A stretch of 42,826 nucleotides of DNA from an uncultured Ilumatobacter sp. (GTDB taxonomy: Bacteria; Actinomycetota; Acidimicrobiia; Acidimicrobiales; Ilumatobacteraceae). The notes beneath the pieces are model-generated. The model made no database searches and was not told the origin of the DNA. It worked only from the letters and a program-made list of their open reading frames with translations. A program made the position numbers and the translations under genes. The stretch is from positions 1 through 42,826 of the forward strand of contig CALFRK010000127.1 of NCBI GenBank assembly GCA_937919625.1, written 5' to 3'. Positions 1-7,427 of the stretch are shown piece after piece (the stretch's first letter is position 1; each line of letters starts with the position of its first letter).

Positions 1-849
1 CCGCGCACGCTGCCGGCGGCCGTTGTGCCGGTCGCCGTGGGCGCCGCCTGCGCGGCTGGTGCCGGCGCGTCGTTCGGCGACGGCGTCGTCTGGTGGCGCG
101 TTGGTGGCGCACTGGTCGTGTCGCTGCTGCTGCAGATCGGGGTCAACTACGCGAACGACTACAGCGACGGCGTGAAAGGCACCGACGATGTGCGGGTCGG
201 ACCGATGCGGTTGGTCGCCACCGGAACTGCATCGGCCGGTGCCGTCAAGCGTGCGGCGTTGGCTGTCCTGCTGGCTGCCGCCGCGGTGGGACTTGTGCTG
301 GCGATCGCCACGACATGGTGGCTGGTCGTCGTTGGCGCCGTAGCGATCCTCGCCGCGTGGGGTTATACGGGCGGACCGAAGCCGTACGGCTACCTCGGGC
401 TCGGAGAGCTGTTCGTCTTTGTGTTCTTCGGGCTCGTCGCAACGACCGGCACGACCTATGTCGCGATCGAGGAGATCCCCGGAATCACATGGCTGGCCGC
501 GACTGGCGTCGGTCTTTTGGCCTGTGCGCTGCTGGTGATCAACAATCTCCGTGATATCCCGACCGACCGCGAGGTCGGCAAGCGCACGCTGGCGGTTCGT
601 CTCGGAGACCGTCGCACCCGGGTGTTGTACGCCGGGTTGGTGGTCGGGGCGGTCGTAGCGGCGGTGGCGTGCGGTTTCGAGCGACGCTGGTCGCTGCTGG
701 CGATCCTCGCCCTGGTTGCGGCCATCGAGCCGATCCGCAGAGTGCTTCGTGGAGCGACAGGCCGCGACTTGATCCCGGTCCTCGGAGCGACCGGCAAGAC
801 GCAACTGTTGTACGGCCTGCTCTTCAGTGTCGGGCTCGCTGTGGGCTGA
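1..849 (+). CDS. menA: 1,4-dihydroxy-2-naphthoate polyprenyltransferase MenA (5' end cut by window)
   Basis: MenA is an integral membrane UbiA-family enzyme. It attaches the polyprenyl chain to 1,4-dihydroxy-2-naphthoate, giving demethylmenaquinone. The reading frame is open from base 1, and the first residues (PRTLPAAVVPVAVG) match the conserved MenA N-terminus just after the start. The true start therefore lies a short way outside the window, and the GTG at 25 is internal. The first Asp-rich prenyl-diphosphate site is NYANDYSDG and the second lies in NNLRDIPTDREVGKRTLAV; several hydrophobic helices separate them. The gene converges with menH, the two coding ends overlapping by 26 bases. The rest of the menaquinone genes nearby make MenA far more likely than another UbiA enzyme. 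Confidence 0.93.
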   Translation, partial: PRTLPAAVVPVAVGAACAAGAGASFGDGVVWWRVGGALVVSLLLQIGVNYANDYSDGVKGTDDVRVGPMRLVATGTASAGAVKRAALAVLLAAAAVGLVLAIATTWWLVVVGAVAILAAWGYTGGPKPYGYLGLGELFVFVFFGLVATTGTTYVAIEEIPGITWLAATGVGLLACALLVINNLRDIPTDREVGKRTLAVRLGDRRTRVLYAGLVVGAVVAAVACGFERRWSLLAILALVAAIEPIRRVLRGATGRDLIPVLGATGKTQLLYGLLFSVGLAVG

Positions 850-1657
850 CGTGGTCGTCGGTGGCCGCCAGCCAGTCGGCGATTACATCGGCGGTGGCAT
901 CTGGTCGTTCGGCGTGGGCGGCGTGGCCGGCATCGGCAATCAAAGCAAACGTGGCATTTGGAAGCATCTCGACCATCCGCTGCCCGATCTGGCTGAACTT
1001 GGCGTCCAGTTCGCCGGCGATCACGAGCACCGGAATCGTGATGCGATCGAGGTGTTGCCAAAGTGACCCCTGGTTGCCGGTACCACACGACCGCAGGCTG
1101 TGCGCCAGCCCGGTGGCGGTGTTGCGGAGGCGATGCTCGAGGCCTTGCCGGTCGGCGGCGAGATGCGCAAACAGGGGAGCGGCCAACCATTCGTCGAGGA
1201 AGGCGGCGACCCCGATTTGCTCGACCCGGTCGGCTCGTTGTACGTCGAGGTGACGTCGGTGCGCACGTTCGGCGTCATCTTCGATACCCGGCGTGGCGCC
1301 GATCAGCACCAGCCGCTGCACGATTCCCGAGTTGGCCGTTGCTGCCGTCAACCCACAGCGGCCGCCCATCGAATAGCCGATATATGTACCAGGCCCACCG
1401 AGTTCCACGAGCGGCCGCGCCAATCCTGTGATCCCGGTCCGGTCGTCGCTGCTCAGCCCGTGGCCCGGAAGGTCGACGAAGGCGAGCGATGGAGGGTGCG
1501 GCCGGCGGGCAGCGATCAGGCCGGCGCAGTGATGCCAGTGGTGATGAGTCTGCGTGAACCCGTGCAGGAAGACCAGGCGATCCGTCGACGTGGCGTGAGG
1601 ACGAGCAGCGCCGCGCCGGGCAGGCTCAGATGTCGCAGACATCGTCGGTGCAGACAT
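824..1657 (-). CDS. menH: Alpha/beta hydrolase, probable MenH (SHCHC synthase)
   Basis: This is a 277-residue alpha/beta hydrolase. MenH eliminates pyruvate from SEPHCHC to give 2-succinyl-6-hydroxy-2,4-cyclohexadiene-1-carboxylate. Visible motifs are the oxyanion strand VFLHGFTQT (about residues 29-37), the nucleophile elbow GYSMGGR with Ser96, and a C-terminal DAGHAAHAERPD carrying the catalytic His. These resemble MenH closely, and menD and menF are close by, so the assignment is favoured over a generic hydrolase. The ATG at 1657 lies in 15-bp tandem repeats inside the 3' end of the upstream oxidoreductase gene. A second in-frame ATG at 1642 lies in the next repeat copy, so the exact start is uncertain. 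The first 25 residues look like a non-conserved extension. Confidence 0.82.
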   Translation of the reverse strand: MSAPTMSATSEPARRGAARPHATSTDRLVFLHGFTQTHHHWHHCAGLIAARRPHPPSLAFVDLPGHGLSSDDRTGITGLARPLVELGGPGTYIGYSMGGRCGLTAATANSGIVQRLVLIGATPGIEDDAERAHRRHLDVQRADRVEQIGVAAFLDEWLAAPLFAHLAADRQGLEHRLRNTATGLAHSLRSCGTGNQGSLWQHLDRITIPVLVIAGELDAKFSQIGQRMVEMLPNATFALIADAGHAAHAERPDATADVIADWLAATDDHVSPQRARH

Positions 1658-2375
1658 CGTCGGTGGAAAACGCGTCGGTGGAAAGCGTGGCTACGGCCGC
1701 CGACTCGATTGCTTCGGCGATCAGCTTCTCGTTCAGGCGTCGAAAGACAGTGACGAAGGTCTCGGTGTCTTGGGCACCCGGAATCGCCCACTGACCGTTG
1801 ATCACATAGGTAGGCACGGCGCTGATGCCGTTCTCGGCAGCCTGCTCGAGGTAAGCGGCGACCTCGTTGCGGCCCAGGTCGGACTCGAGCAACTCGATCG
1901 CGTCGGCCCGGTCGAACCCGACCTCAGCGGCGCAGTCGGCCAGCACATCGGGATCGCCGATGTTCAATCCGTCGATGAAGTAGGCCTGCAGAAGGCGTTC
2001 TTTGAGCACCACTTGTGGCACCGGCGAGTCGGGTTGCTCGGCCAGCCACAACAAACGGTGGGCGAGCAGCGTGTTGGCGCGCAGGGCGCGGTCCATGCGG
2101 AAAGCGAGACCGTCTTCGGCCGCCGCCGCAGTGACCCGTGAGATGATCGCCGTTGCCTGTTGGGGGCCACCAAACTTGCGGACATAGGCATCGAACACGG
2201 GTTGCGACGTGCCGGGCGACGCCGTCGGGTCGAGTTGATACGGTCGGTAGACGATGTCGAACTGGATCTCGCCGTCTAGTTGGTCGACGGCGCGCTCGAA
2301 TCGGCGTTTGCCGATGTAGCACCATGGGCAGACGATGTCCGACCAGATCTCGACCTGAATCGCGGGAGCGTTCAT
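1626..2375 (-). CDS. DsbA-family (FrnE-like) thiol oxidoreductase
   Basis: This is a 249-residue thioredoxin-fold protein of the DsbA/2-hydroxychromene-2-carboxylate isomerase superfamily. The N-terminal strand WSDIVCPWCYIGKRRFE carries a CPWC redox motif (Cys16 and Cys19). An inserted helical domain follows. The C-terminal part has the cis-proline loop in VPTYVINGQWAIPGAQ, typical of the FrnE subgroup. No signal peptide is visible, so it should be cytoplasmic. The ATG at 2375 was chosen because homology begins at once, while the open frame upstream is Arg-rich and non-conserved. Its 3' end overlaps menH by 32 bases, suggesting co-transcription; menD starts divergently 35 bp away. The C-terminal tail is made of five-residue repeats. 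Its substrate is unknown, and a link to menaquinone is only inferred from position. Confidence 0.85.
   Translation of the reverse strand: MNAPAIQVEIWSDIVCPWCYIGKRRFERAVDQLDGEIQFDIVYRPYQLDPTASPGTSQPVFDAYVRKFGGPQQATAIISRVTAAAAEDGLAFRMDRALRANTLLAHRLLWLAEQPDSPVPQVVLKERLLQAYFIDGLNIGDPDVLADCAAEVGFDRADAIELLESDLGRNEVAAYLEQAAENGISAVPTYVINGQWAIPGAQDTETFVTVFRRLNEKLIAEAIESAAVATLSTDAFSTDDVCTDDVCDI
1636..1680. repeat. Three 15-bp tandem repeats at the oxidoreductase/menH junction
   Basis: Two perfect copies of CAGACATCGTCGGTG (1636-1650, 1651-1665) are followed by a diverged copy (1666-1680). On the minus strand they encode a five-residue repeat (STDAF, STDDV, CTDDV) at the C-terminus of the DsbA-family protein. 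In another frame the two perfect copies each supply a candidate ATG for menH (1657 and 1642). Copy-number change by whole units would keep the upstream frame and move or duplicate the menH start. Confidence 0.85.
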
Positions 2376-2410
2376 GCGGTCAGACCCTAGGCGTCCTATC
2401 GTCTGAGTGC

Positions 2411-4075
2411 ATGACTGTGGGCGCGCCATCATCAGCCGGGGCAACCGCCGGAAACCCGGTCGGCAACGCCAACGCCACGGCCTGCGCGACGCTCGTCGAT
2501 GAGTGGATTCGCTGCGGCGTCCGGCACGCCGTGGCGGCCCCTGGTTCGCGCAGCACGCCGATGGCGATCGCCCTTGCGGCACGTGTCGAACTGGCGCTGC
2601 ACATCGTGCACGACGAGCGAGTCGCCGCATTCGTCGCCCTCGGGTTGGGTCTCGATCGCGTCCCGGCGGTCTTGCTGTGCACCAGCGGCACGGCTGCGGT
2701 CAACTTTCACCCGGCCGTTGTCGAAGCCGGTCTCAGCAATGTTCCGATGATCGTGGCGACCGCCGATCGCCCTCCCGAGTTGCGCGGGATCGGCTCACCT
2801 CAAACAATCGATCAACTCGACCTGTATCGCGCATCGGTGCGCTGGTTCCACGATGCGCGCGTTCCCGACGAGGCTGACCCGTCGTCTTGGCGACCGCTGG
2901 CCCAGCGGGTGTTCTCCAGCGCAGAGGCGGGTCCTGTTCATCTCAATCTTCCGTTCCGCGAGCCGTTGGTCGGCGTCGCTGACACGTTGCCCGAGCCGAT
3001 CGGGCCGCGATTGCCCGTGCCGCGCGGCATCGCTGCGAATCGGCCGGTCGACGCTCGATTCGACCAACAACGGGGAATCATCGTGGCCGGCGGGCGACAC
3101 GAAGTTCCGGCCGACGAGATCGCTGTGCTGGCGGCTCGGTTGGGCTGGCCCGTGCTGGCCGACCCGAGTTCAGGGTGTCGTTCGTTCGAGCAGTCGGTCA
3201 CGGCGTTCGACTCATTGCTGCGTCACGCCGACTTCGCTCAGGCCCACGCCCCGGAAGTCGTTGTGCGGTTCGGCAGGGCACCAGCATCGAAGGTGTTGTC
3301 ACAGTGGATCACCGCTAGCGGCGCGCCGGTGCTGCAGGTCGGCGGGCCTGGCGTGATCGACCCCGAACGCAACGTCGCCGTGTTCTGCTCGATCGCCGAC
3401 CTGGCCACGCTGTCGGGGGCGCCCGGCACGCCGTGGCTCGCCCGTTGGCGACACGCCAACACGCTGGCCGAAACTGCGATCGACACGGCGCTTGCCGAGA
3501 TGCCGCTCAGCGAGCCCGGTGTCGCCCGCACGATCGCCGGCTCGCTCGCTGACGATGTCGAACTGGTCGTGGCGTCGTCGATGCCGGTGCGCGACTTGGA
3601 ATGGTTCGGTGGGGCGGCCGCCAGGGCACACTCCAACCGTGGGGCGAACGGCATCGACGGTGTCATGTCAACCGCTCTGGGTCGGGCGTTGTCGGGCCGG
3701 CCGACGACAGTGCTGCTGGGCGATATCGCCTTCGCTCACGACAGCAACGCGCTGCTTGGTCTGCCGGCGCGAGCAGTCGACCTTCGGATCGTCGTGATCG
3801 ACAACGACGGCGGGGGTATCTTCAGCTTCCTTCCGCAGGCGACGGCGCTCACCTCCGAGCGTTTCGAGCAACTGTTCGGCACGCCGCACGGCACCGACAT
3901 CGAGGCGCTGGCGGCAGCTCACGGAGTCGCCGTACGAACCGTGTCGACGCTGCAGGAACTTGCGGTTGCGGTGCAAGCCAGGGGGCCGAGCGTGACCCGT
4001 GTCGTCACCGACCGCGCCGAGAACGTGCATCACCACGATCTACTCAACGCCGCCGTCGCCGCCGTTCAGCGATGA
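2411..4075 (+). CDS. menD: SEPHCHC synthase MenD
   Basis: MenD is a thiamine-diphosphate enzyme. It condenses 2-oxoglutarate with isochorismate to form SEPHCHC, the first committed step of classical menaquinone synthesis. The 554-residue product has the usual family length. Visible motifs are the N-terminal APGSRSTP loop, the Pyr-domain segment LLCTSGTAAVNFHPAVVEA, the SSMPVRDLEWFGG segment, and the ThDP/Mg motif starting at GDIAFAHD and ending at the NDGGGIF loop. The ATG at 2411 precedes a short variable leader and the conserved CATLVDEWIRCGVRHAVA; the upstream open frame is the shadow of the divergent oxidoreductase. The 35-bp gap to that gene must hold both start regions. Downstream, the gene converges on menF across a strong hairpin. 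Confidence 0.96.
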   Translation: MTVGAPSSAGATAGNPVGNANATACATLVDEWIRCGVRHAVAAPGSRSTPMAIALAARVELALHIVHDERVAAFVALGLGLDRVPAVLLCTSGTAAVNFHPAVVEAGLSNVPMIVATADRPPELRGIGSPQTIDQLDLYRASVRWFHDARVPDEADPSSWRPLAQRVFSSAEAGPVHLNLPFREPLVGVADTLPEPIGPRLPVPRGIAANRPVDARFDQQRGIIVAGGRHEVPADEIAVLAARLGWPVLADPSSGCRSFEQSVTAFDSLLRHADFAQAHAPEVVVRFGRAPASKVLSQWITASGAPVLQVGGPGVIDPERNVAVFCSIADLATLSGAPGTPWLARWRHANTLAETAIDTALAEMPLSEPGVARTIAGSLADDVELVVASSMPVRDLEWFGGAAARAHSNRGANGIDGVMSTALGRALSGRPTTVLLGDIAFAHDSNALLGLPARAVDLRIVVIDNDGGGIFSFLPQATALTSERFEQLFGTPHGTDIEALAAAHGVAVRTVSTLQELAVAVQARGPSVTRVVTDRAENVHHHDLLNAAVAAVQR

Positions 4076-4079
4076 CCAA

Positions 4080-4127
4080 AGCGTTACCTCAGGTGCCATA
4101 GCCCAAGCTGGCACGTTTGGTAACGCT
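4080..4127. terminator. Nested hairpin between convergent menD and menF (bidirectional terminator candidate)
   Basis: The outer arms AGCGTTACC (4080-4088) and GGTAACGCT (4119-4127) pair perfectly over 9 bp. Inner arms GTGCCA (4093-4098) and TGGCAC (4109-4114) pair over 6 bp. Symmetric 4-nt internal loops separate the two stems, and the apical loop is 10 nt. The structure fills the 51-bp gap between two convergent genes and its last base enters the menF stop codon. No long T tract is seen on either side, so it would act as a GC-type, actinobacterial-style terminator or a 3'-end stabilising hairpin. Confidence 0.75.
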
Positions 4128-5305
4128 CAGGGGCGGACGATGGCGCTGAGCATGGCTTGGAACTTGGCCTGGGTCTCGGCCAACTCCGACAGCGGGTCGC
4201 TGTCGGCCACGATCCCACCGCCAGCCACCAGCCGCGCCGAGTGACGATCATCGCTCAACTCGGCGCATCGCAGTGAAACGGCCCACCGGCCATCGCCCTT
4301 GGCGTCGACCCAACCGACGGCACCCCCGTAAAGGCCGCGTTCGAATCCCTCCACCTCGAGGATCAGTTCGATCGCCGCATCGCGCGGATACCCGCCGACG
4401 GCGGGAGTCGGCTGCAGCGCTCGCACCAGCTCGATCACCGTCGGTGTCGGCTTCGAAAGCATGCCCTCGGCCTGCGATCCGAGATGCTGCACGTTGGCGA
4501 CCTTCACGATCGACGGCTCCGGGGCCCAGTCGAGGTAGCTGCAATAGGGGAGCAGCGTGTCGCGCACCATCTCGATCGCCGCTTTGTGCTCGATCTGGTT
4601 CTTGGGGCTGGTCTGCAACTCGGCTGCCAGGCGAGCGTCCGTCTCCGGGTCGCCTGTGGTGGGTGTGGTGCCGGCCAGCGGGTGGGCGCTGACGATGTCG
4701 CCCTCCACGGCCACCAGCAGCTCGGGCGAGGCGCCGATCATGCCCTCGATCGAGAACCGGTAGCTGGTGGCGAAGGTGGCCTTCAGTCGGCGCAACACAG
4801 CGTGCACGTCGATCGCTCGTTCCGAGGTGACCTGGATCGGTCGGGCGATGACCGCCTTGTGGAGGCGGCCATCGCGGACCGCTTGTCGAGCTGCTGCAAC
4901 CGCTGCCAGGTAGTGGGCAATATCGACCCCTGGGCGAATCGAAAATGATGCTGCCGCCGGCACCGGACCGCCCGTCGAATCCAGCTCTAGCTCGGCATCG
5001 TCGATGCGGGTCAGCCACTGGCGTCCATCGGCGTCCTTGCCGACGATGACCTGCGGCACGATCAGTTCGGCCGGCGAGCCGGGCAGGAACGGGATCGTGC
5101 CGATCGCGATCGGCCCGTTCGTGCTGCCGACCCGATCGTCGTGCTCGATCGCCGCCAGGAACTCGACAGCGCGGTCGACGGGGACCCGTGCGGCGATACC
5201 GCGCCCTGCGAATCCGACGCCCTCGCGAACGAACAGGTAGCCGTCACCGCGCGCGATGTCGTTGAGGTCGACGTCGACATCGAGCTTCGTGGTGATCGCC
5301 TTCAT
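4127..5305 (-). CDS. menF: Isochorismate synthase MenF
   Basis: This is a 392-residue chorismate-utilising enzyme that isomerises chorismate to isochorismate, the substrate of MenD. Characteristic segments are KAVIARPIQV, GASPELLVAVEGDIVSAHPLAGT, the KNQIEHKAAIEMVRDTL helix, AVGGYPRDAAIELILEVE and GLYGGAVGWVDAKGDGRW, in family order. The ATG at 5305 starts 8 bases after the menG stop and gives a normal N-terminus; a longer open frame would overlap menG. Chorismate enzymes of this type also serve siderophore or salicylate pathways. The adjacency to menD and menG makes menF the sensible reading. It is probably co-transcribed with menG. Confidence 0.93.
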   Translation of the reverse strand: MKAITTKLDVDVDLNDIARGDGYLFVREGVGFAGRGIAARVPVDRAVEFLAAIEHDDRVGSTNGPIAIGTIPFLPGSPAELIVPQVIVGKDADGRQWLTRIDDAELELDSTGGPVPAAASFSIRPGVDIAHYLAAVAAARQAVRDGRLHKAVIARPIQVTSERAIDVHAVLRRLKATFATSYRFSIEGMIGASPELLVAVEGDIVSAHPLAGTTPTTGDPETDARLAAELQTSPKNQIEHKAAIEMVRDTLLPYCSYLDWAPEPSIVKVANVQHLGSQAEGMLSKPTPTVIELVRALQPTPAVGGYPRDAAIELILEVEGFERGLYGGAVGWVDAKGDGRWAVSLRCAELSDDRHSARLVAGGGIVADSDPLSELAETQAKFQAMLSAIVRP

Positions 5306-5312
5306 CGTGCGG

Positions 5313-6029
5313 TCAGTCTCGCGTCGCGAGCAGCTGTTGGGTGAGACCACCCGAGAGCAGGTGATGGCTGGCGTCGCTGAATCCTGCTCGACGCAGCATG
5401 GCGATCATCTCGTCGGGTTCCGGCAGGTAGGCCACGCTCTTGGGCAGGTAGCGGTATGCAGCACCGTCACTGAGCAGGGCACCTATTCTCGGGACCACCT
5501 TGCCGAAGTAGATGTTGTTGCCGAACCGGATCACTCGGTTCTTGGGGATCCCCACGTCGAGCAGCGCGATCCGGCCGCCCGGCCGGACGACACGTGCCAA
5601 CTCGTCGAAGAACACAGGGAGTTCGAGCAGGTTACGCAGGGCGAACCCGCACGTGACCCCGTCGACCGAACGGTCGCGAACGGGGAGCCGCAGGATGTCG
5701 GCCTGACTGCGGGGAGCGCCGGATCGGTCGGCTGCCAACATGCCGTACGACAGGTCTATCGAGATTGGCGTCAGGTGGGCCCGACGGAGATCGATGCACA
5801 GGTCACCGGTTCCCGATGCCAGGTCGAGCACGGTCGAGCCGGCAAGCAGCCCGAGGTCGCGAACAGTCTTGCGGCGCCACCGCACGTCGAGCCGGAACGT
5901 CATGATCCGGTTGACCAGGTCGTAGCGCGGTGCAATCGCATCGAACATCTCGCGAACTGCCTGTTTCTTCTCGTCGCCCTCGGGAAGGGTGTCGCGGTCC
6001 CACGAGGAACCACCGTTCGCGCTCGGCAT
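5313..6029 (-). CDS. menG: Demethylmenaquinone methyltransferase MenG/UbiE
   Basis: This 238-residue class I SAM-dependent methyltransferase catalyses the last step of menaquinone synthesis, C-methylation of demethylmenaquinone. UbiE/COQ5 hallmarks are visible: the helix AVREMFDAIAPRYDLVNRIMTF, the SAM-binding loop VLDLASGTGDLCIDL, the GVTCGFALRNL segment and LARVVRPGGRIALLDVGIPKN. The start MPSANGG at 6029 fits the usual short N-terminus. The gene lies 7 bp upstream of menF and 81 bp downstream of the DUF1501 gene on the same strand. It may read from its own promoter in that gap or as the tail of the DUF1800-DUF1501 transcript. Ubiquinone activity is unlikely in an actinobacterium. Confidence 0.95.
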   Translation of the reverse strand: MPSANGGSSWDRDTLPEGDEKKQAVREMFDAIAPRYDLVNRIMTFRLDVRWRRKTVRDLGLLAGSTVLDLASGTGDLCIDLRRAHLTPISIDLSYGMLAADRSGAPRSQADILRLPVRDRSVDGVTCGFALRNLLELPVFFDELARVVRPGGRIALLDVGIPKNRVIRFGNNIYFGKVVPRIGALLSDGAAYRYLPKSVAYLPEPDEMIAMLRRAGFSDASHHLLSGGLTQQLLATRD

Positions 6030-6110
6030 CGCCCAGCAGGCTACCCAGCCGTGTTGGGCGACCGATGTGTGAGGCCCGCCAGGTCACAGCCTGGCATTGT
6101 CCAGTCGTGT

Positions 6111-7427
6111 TCAGGCGAGCAACCGCAGATCGTCGGAGCGCTGCCCGAGGACTGCTTCGACATCACCTCCGAGCCAATCGAGGCAGGTCGTAAACACGTT
6201 GCCGGGATCGATCGCGGGCCGCAAGTCACCGTCGAGCAGATCGGTCAGGTCGATCGTTCCGTGTAGCCCCGGTTGGATGTTGTCGCCCATCACGAACGTG
6301 ACTCCGCCTGCGCCGTGGTCACAGCCGCCGCTGGCATTCTCGACGACTCGGCGACCGAACTCGCTGTGAGTGACGAGCAGCACCCGATCGCTCATGCCGG
6401 CCTCGTCGATCACCTGCCAGAAGGCGTCCAGACCGACCGCCAGATCGGCCAAGAGGTCGGCGTGTGTACCGAGTTGCTCGCTGTGGGTGTCGAAACCACC
6501 CCCGGTCACAGTGACGACTCTGGTTCCGACATCACTGATGATGAGCTGGGCGGCGACTGCGAGACCTGTCGAGAACGTGCCGCGCGGCGCAGTGACGTCG
6601 TCGGCGCCCGGTTCGGGGAGGCGTGCTCGCAGGGCGTCGGCGATCGGGTCGAACTCCTCGATCGCGCCGATCGAAGCGAGGAACGCTCGTTGGGCGGCCG
6701 CCAGCAGTGGTTCATCGGCGATCGGTTCGGTGAGCGCCCGGATCGAGGCGTTTCCGATCCCGGCCGGATAGGCGAACGAATCAACTCCATCGATCACGGT
6801 GCCGTACCGGGCGGTGCCGAGCAGCATCTGTCCGTTGCTCCCCAGCGCGGTCGCGCCGAGCGCGGAGGGGTCATCCGGCAGCTGGTCGAGCCACCGGCCG
6901 AGCCAACCGAACTGCTGATCCATCCGGTCCGCTCGCATCCATCGGTCCGTCGAAACGAAGTGTGATCGGTTGGGATTCGAGAACCCGATACCGGCCAACA
7001 CCGCCAGCCGCCCGCCTTCCAGCGAGGGCAGGAGTGGCGCCAATGAGGGGTGCAGCCCATGGCCCGGCAACATCGCCGATGTGATCAGGTCCGATTCGGC
7101 GAGGGCCAGGGTCGGGCGCAGGCTGCGGTACGACTCGACGAGAGGCGCCAAGGTGTTGATGGCGTCGTTGCCGCCGGCCAACTCGACCATCACCAACACC
7201 CGGTCGTCGGGTACCAGGCCCGAGGGCGTCGCGATCGTCGTGACGGCCGACGGCATGGTTGTGGTTGTGGCGTTGGTGGTCGCCGCAGTCGTGGTGGAGG
7301 CAGGGTTCGGGTCAGCAGCGGTCGTCGGTGCGCCATCCGAGGGCGCGCCACCCGAGCTGTTCGTGCAGCCGGCCACCACCAGCCCGCTGGACAGCGTGAG
7401 GAATCGTCGGCGTGAGATCATGTTCAT
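6111..7427 (-). CDS. DUF1501 family protein, predicted Tat-exported lipoprotein
   Basis: This 438-residue protein belongs to the DUF1501 family, a set of alkaline-phosphatase-fold (sulfatase-like) secreted proteins. The N-terminus MNMISRRRFLTLSS carries a twin-arginine motif, and VVAGC about 20 residues in looks like a lipobox, so a Tat-exported lipoprotein is predicted. A Thr/Ala-rich linker (about residues 35-65) follows, as in many acidimicrobial surface proteins. The core begins at VLVMVELAGGNDAINTL, and later GGGFDTHSEQLGTHADLL, VLLVTHSEFGRRV and CDHGAGGVTFVMG give the expected Asp/His metal-site pattern. The start was set at 7427, where ATGA overlaps the stop of the DUF1800 gene; the longer frame enters that gene. 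DUF1501 and DUF1800 proteins are commonly paired, but their substrate is not established. Confidence 0.9.
   Translation of the reverse strand: MNMISRRRFLTLSSGLVVAGCTNSSGGAPSDGAPTTAADPNPASTTTAATTNATTTTMPSAVTTIATPSGLVPDDRVLVMVELAGGNDAINTLAPLVESYRSLRPTLALAESDLITSAMLPGHGLHPSLAPLLPSLEGGRLAVLAGIGFSNPNRSHFVSTDRWMRADRMDQQFGWLGRWLDQLPDDPSALGATALGSNGQMLLGTARYGTVIDGVDSFAYPAGIGNASIRALTEPIADEPLLAAAQRAFLASIGAIEEFDPIADALRARLPEPGADDVTAPRGTFSTGLAVAAQLIISDVGTRVVTVTGGGFDTHSEQLGTHADLLADLAVGLDAFWQVIDEAGMSDRVLLVTHSEFGRRVVENASGGCDHGAGGVTFVMGDNIQPGLHGTIDLTDLLDGDLRPAIDPGNVFTTCLDWLGGDVEAVLGQRSDDLRLLA

Noticed and set aside
2153-2410. N-terminal extension of menD upstream of 2411
   Set aside because: The frame runs through the divergent oxidoreductase gene and is Arg/Cys-rich without similarity to MenD.
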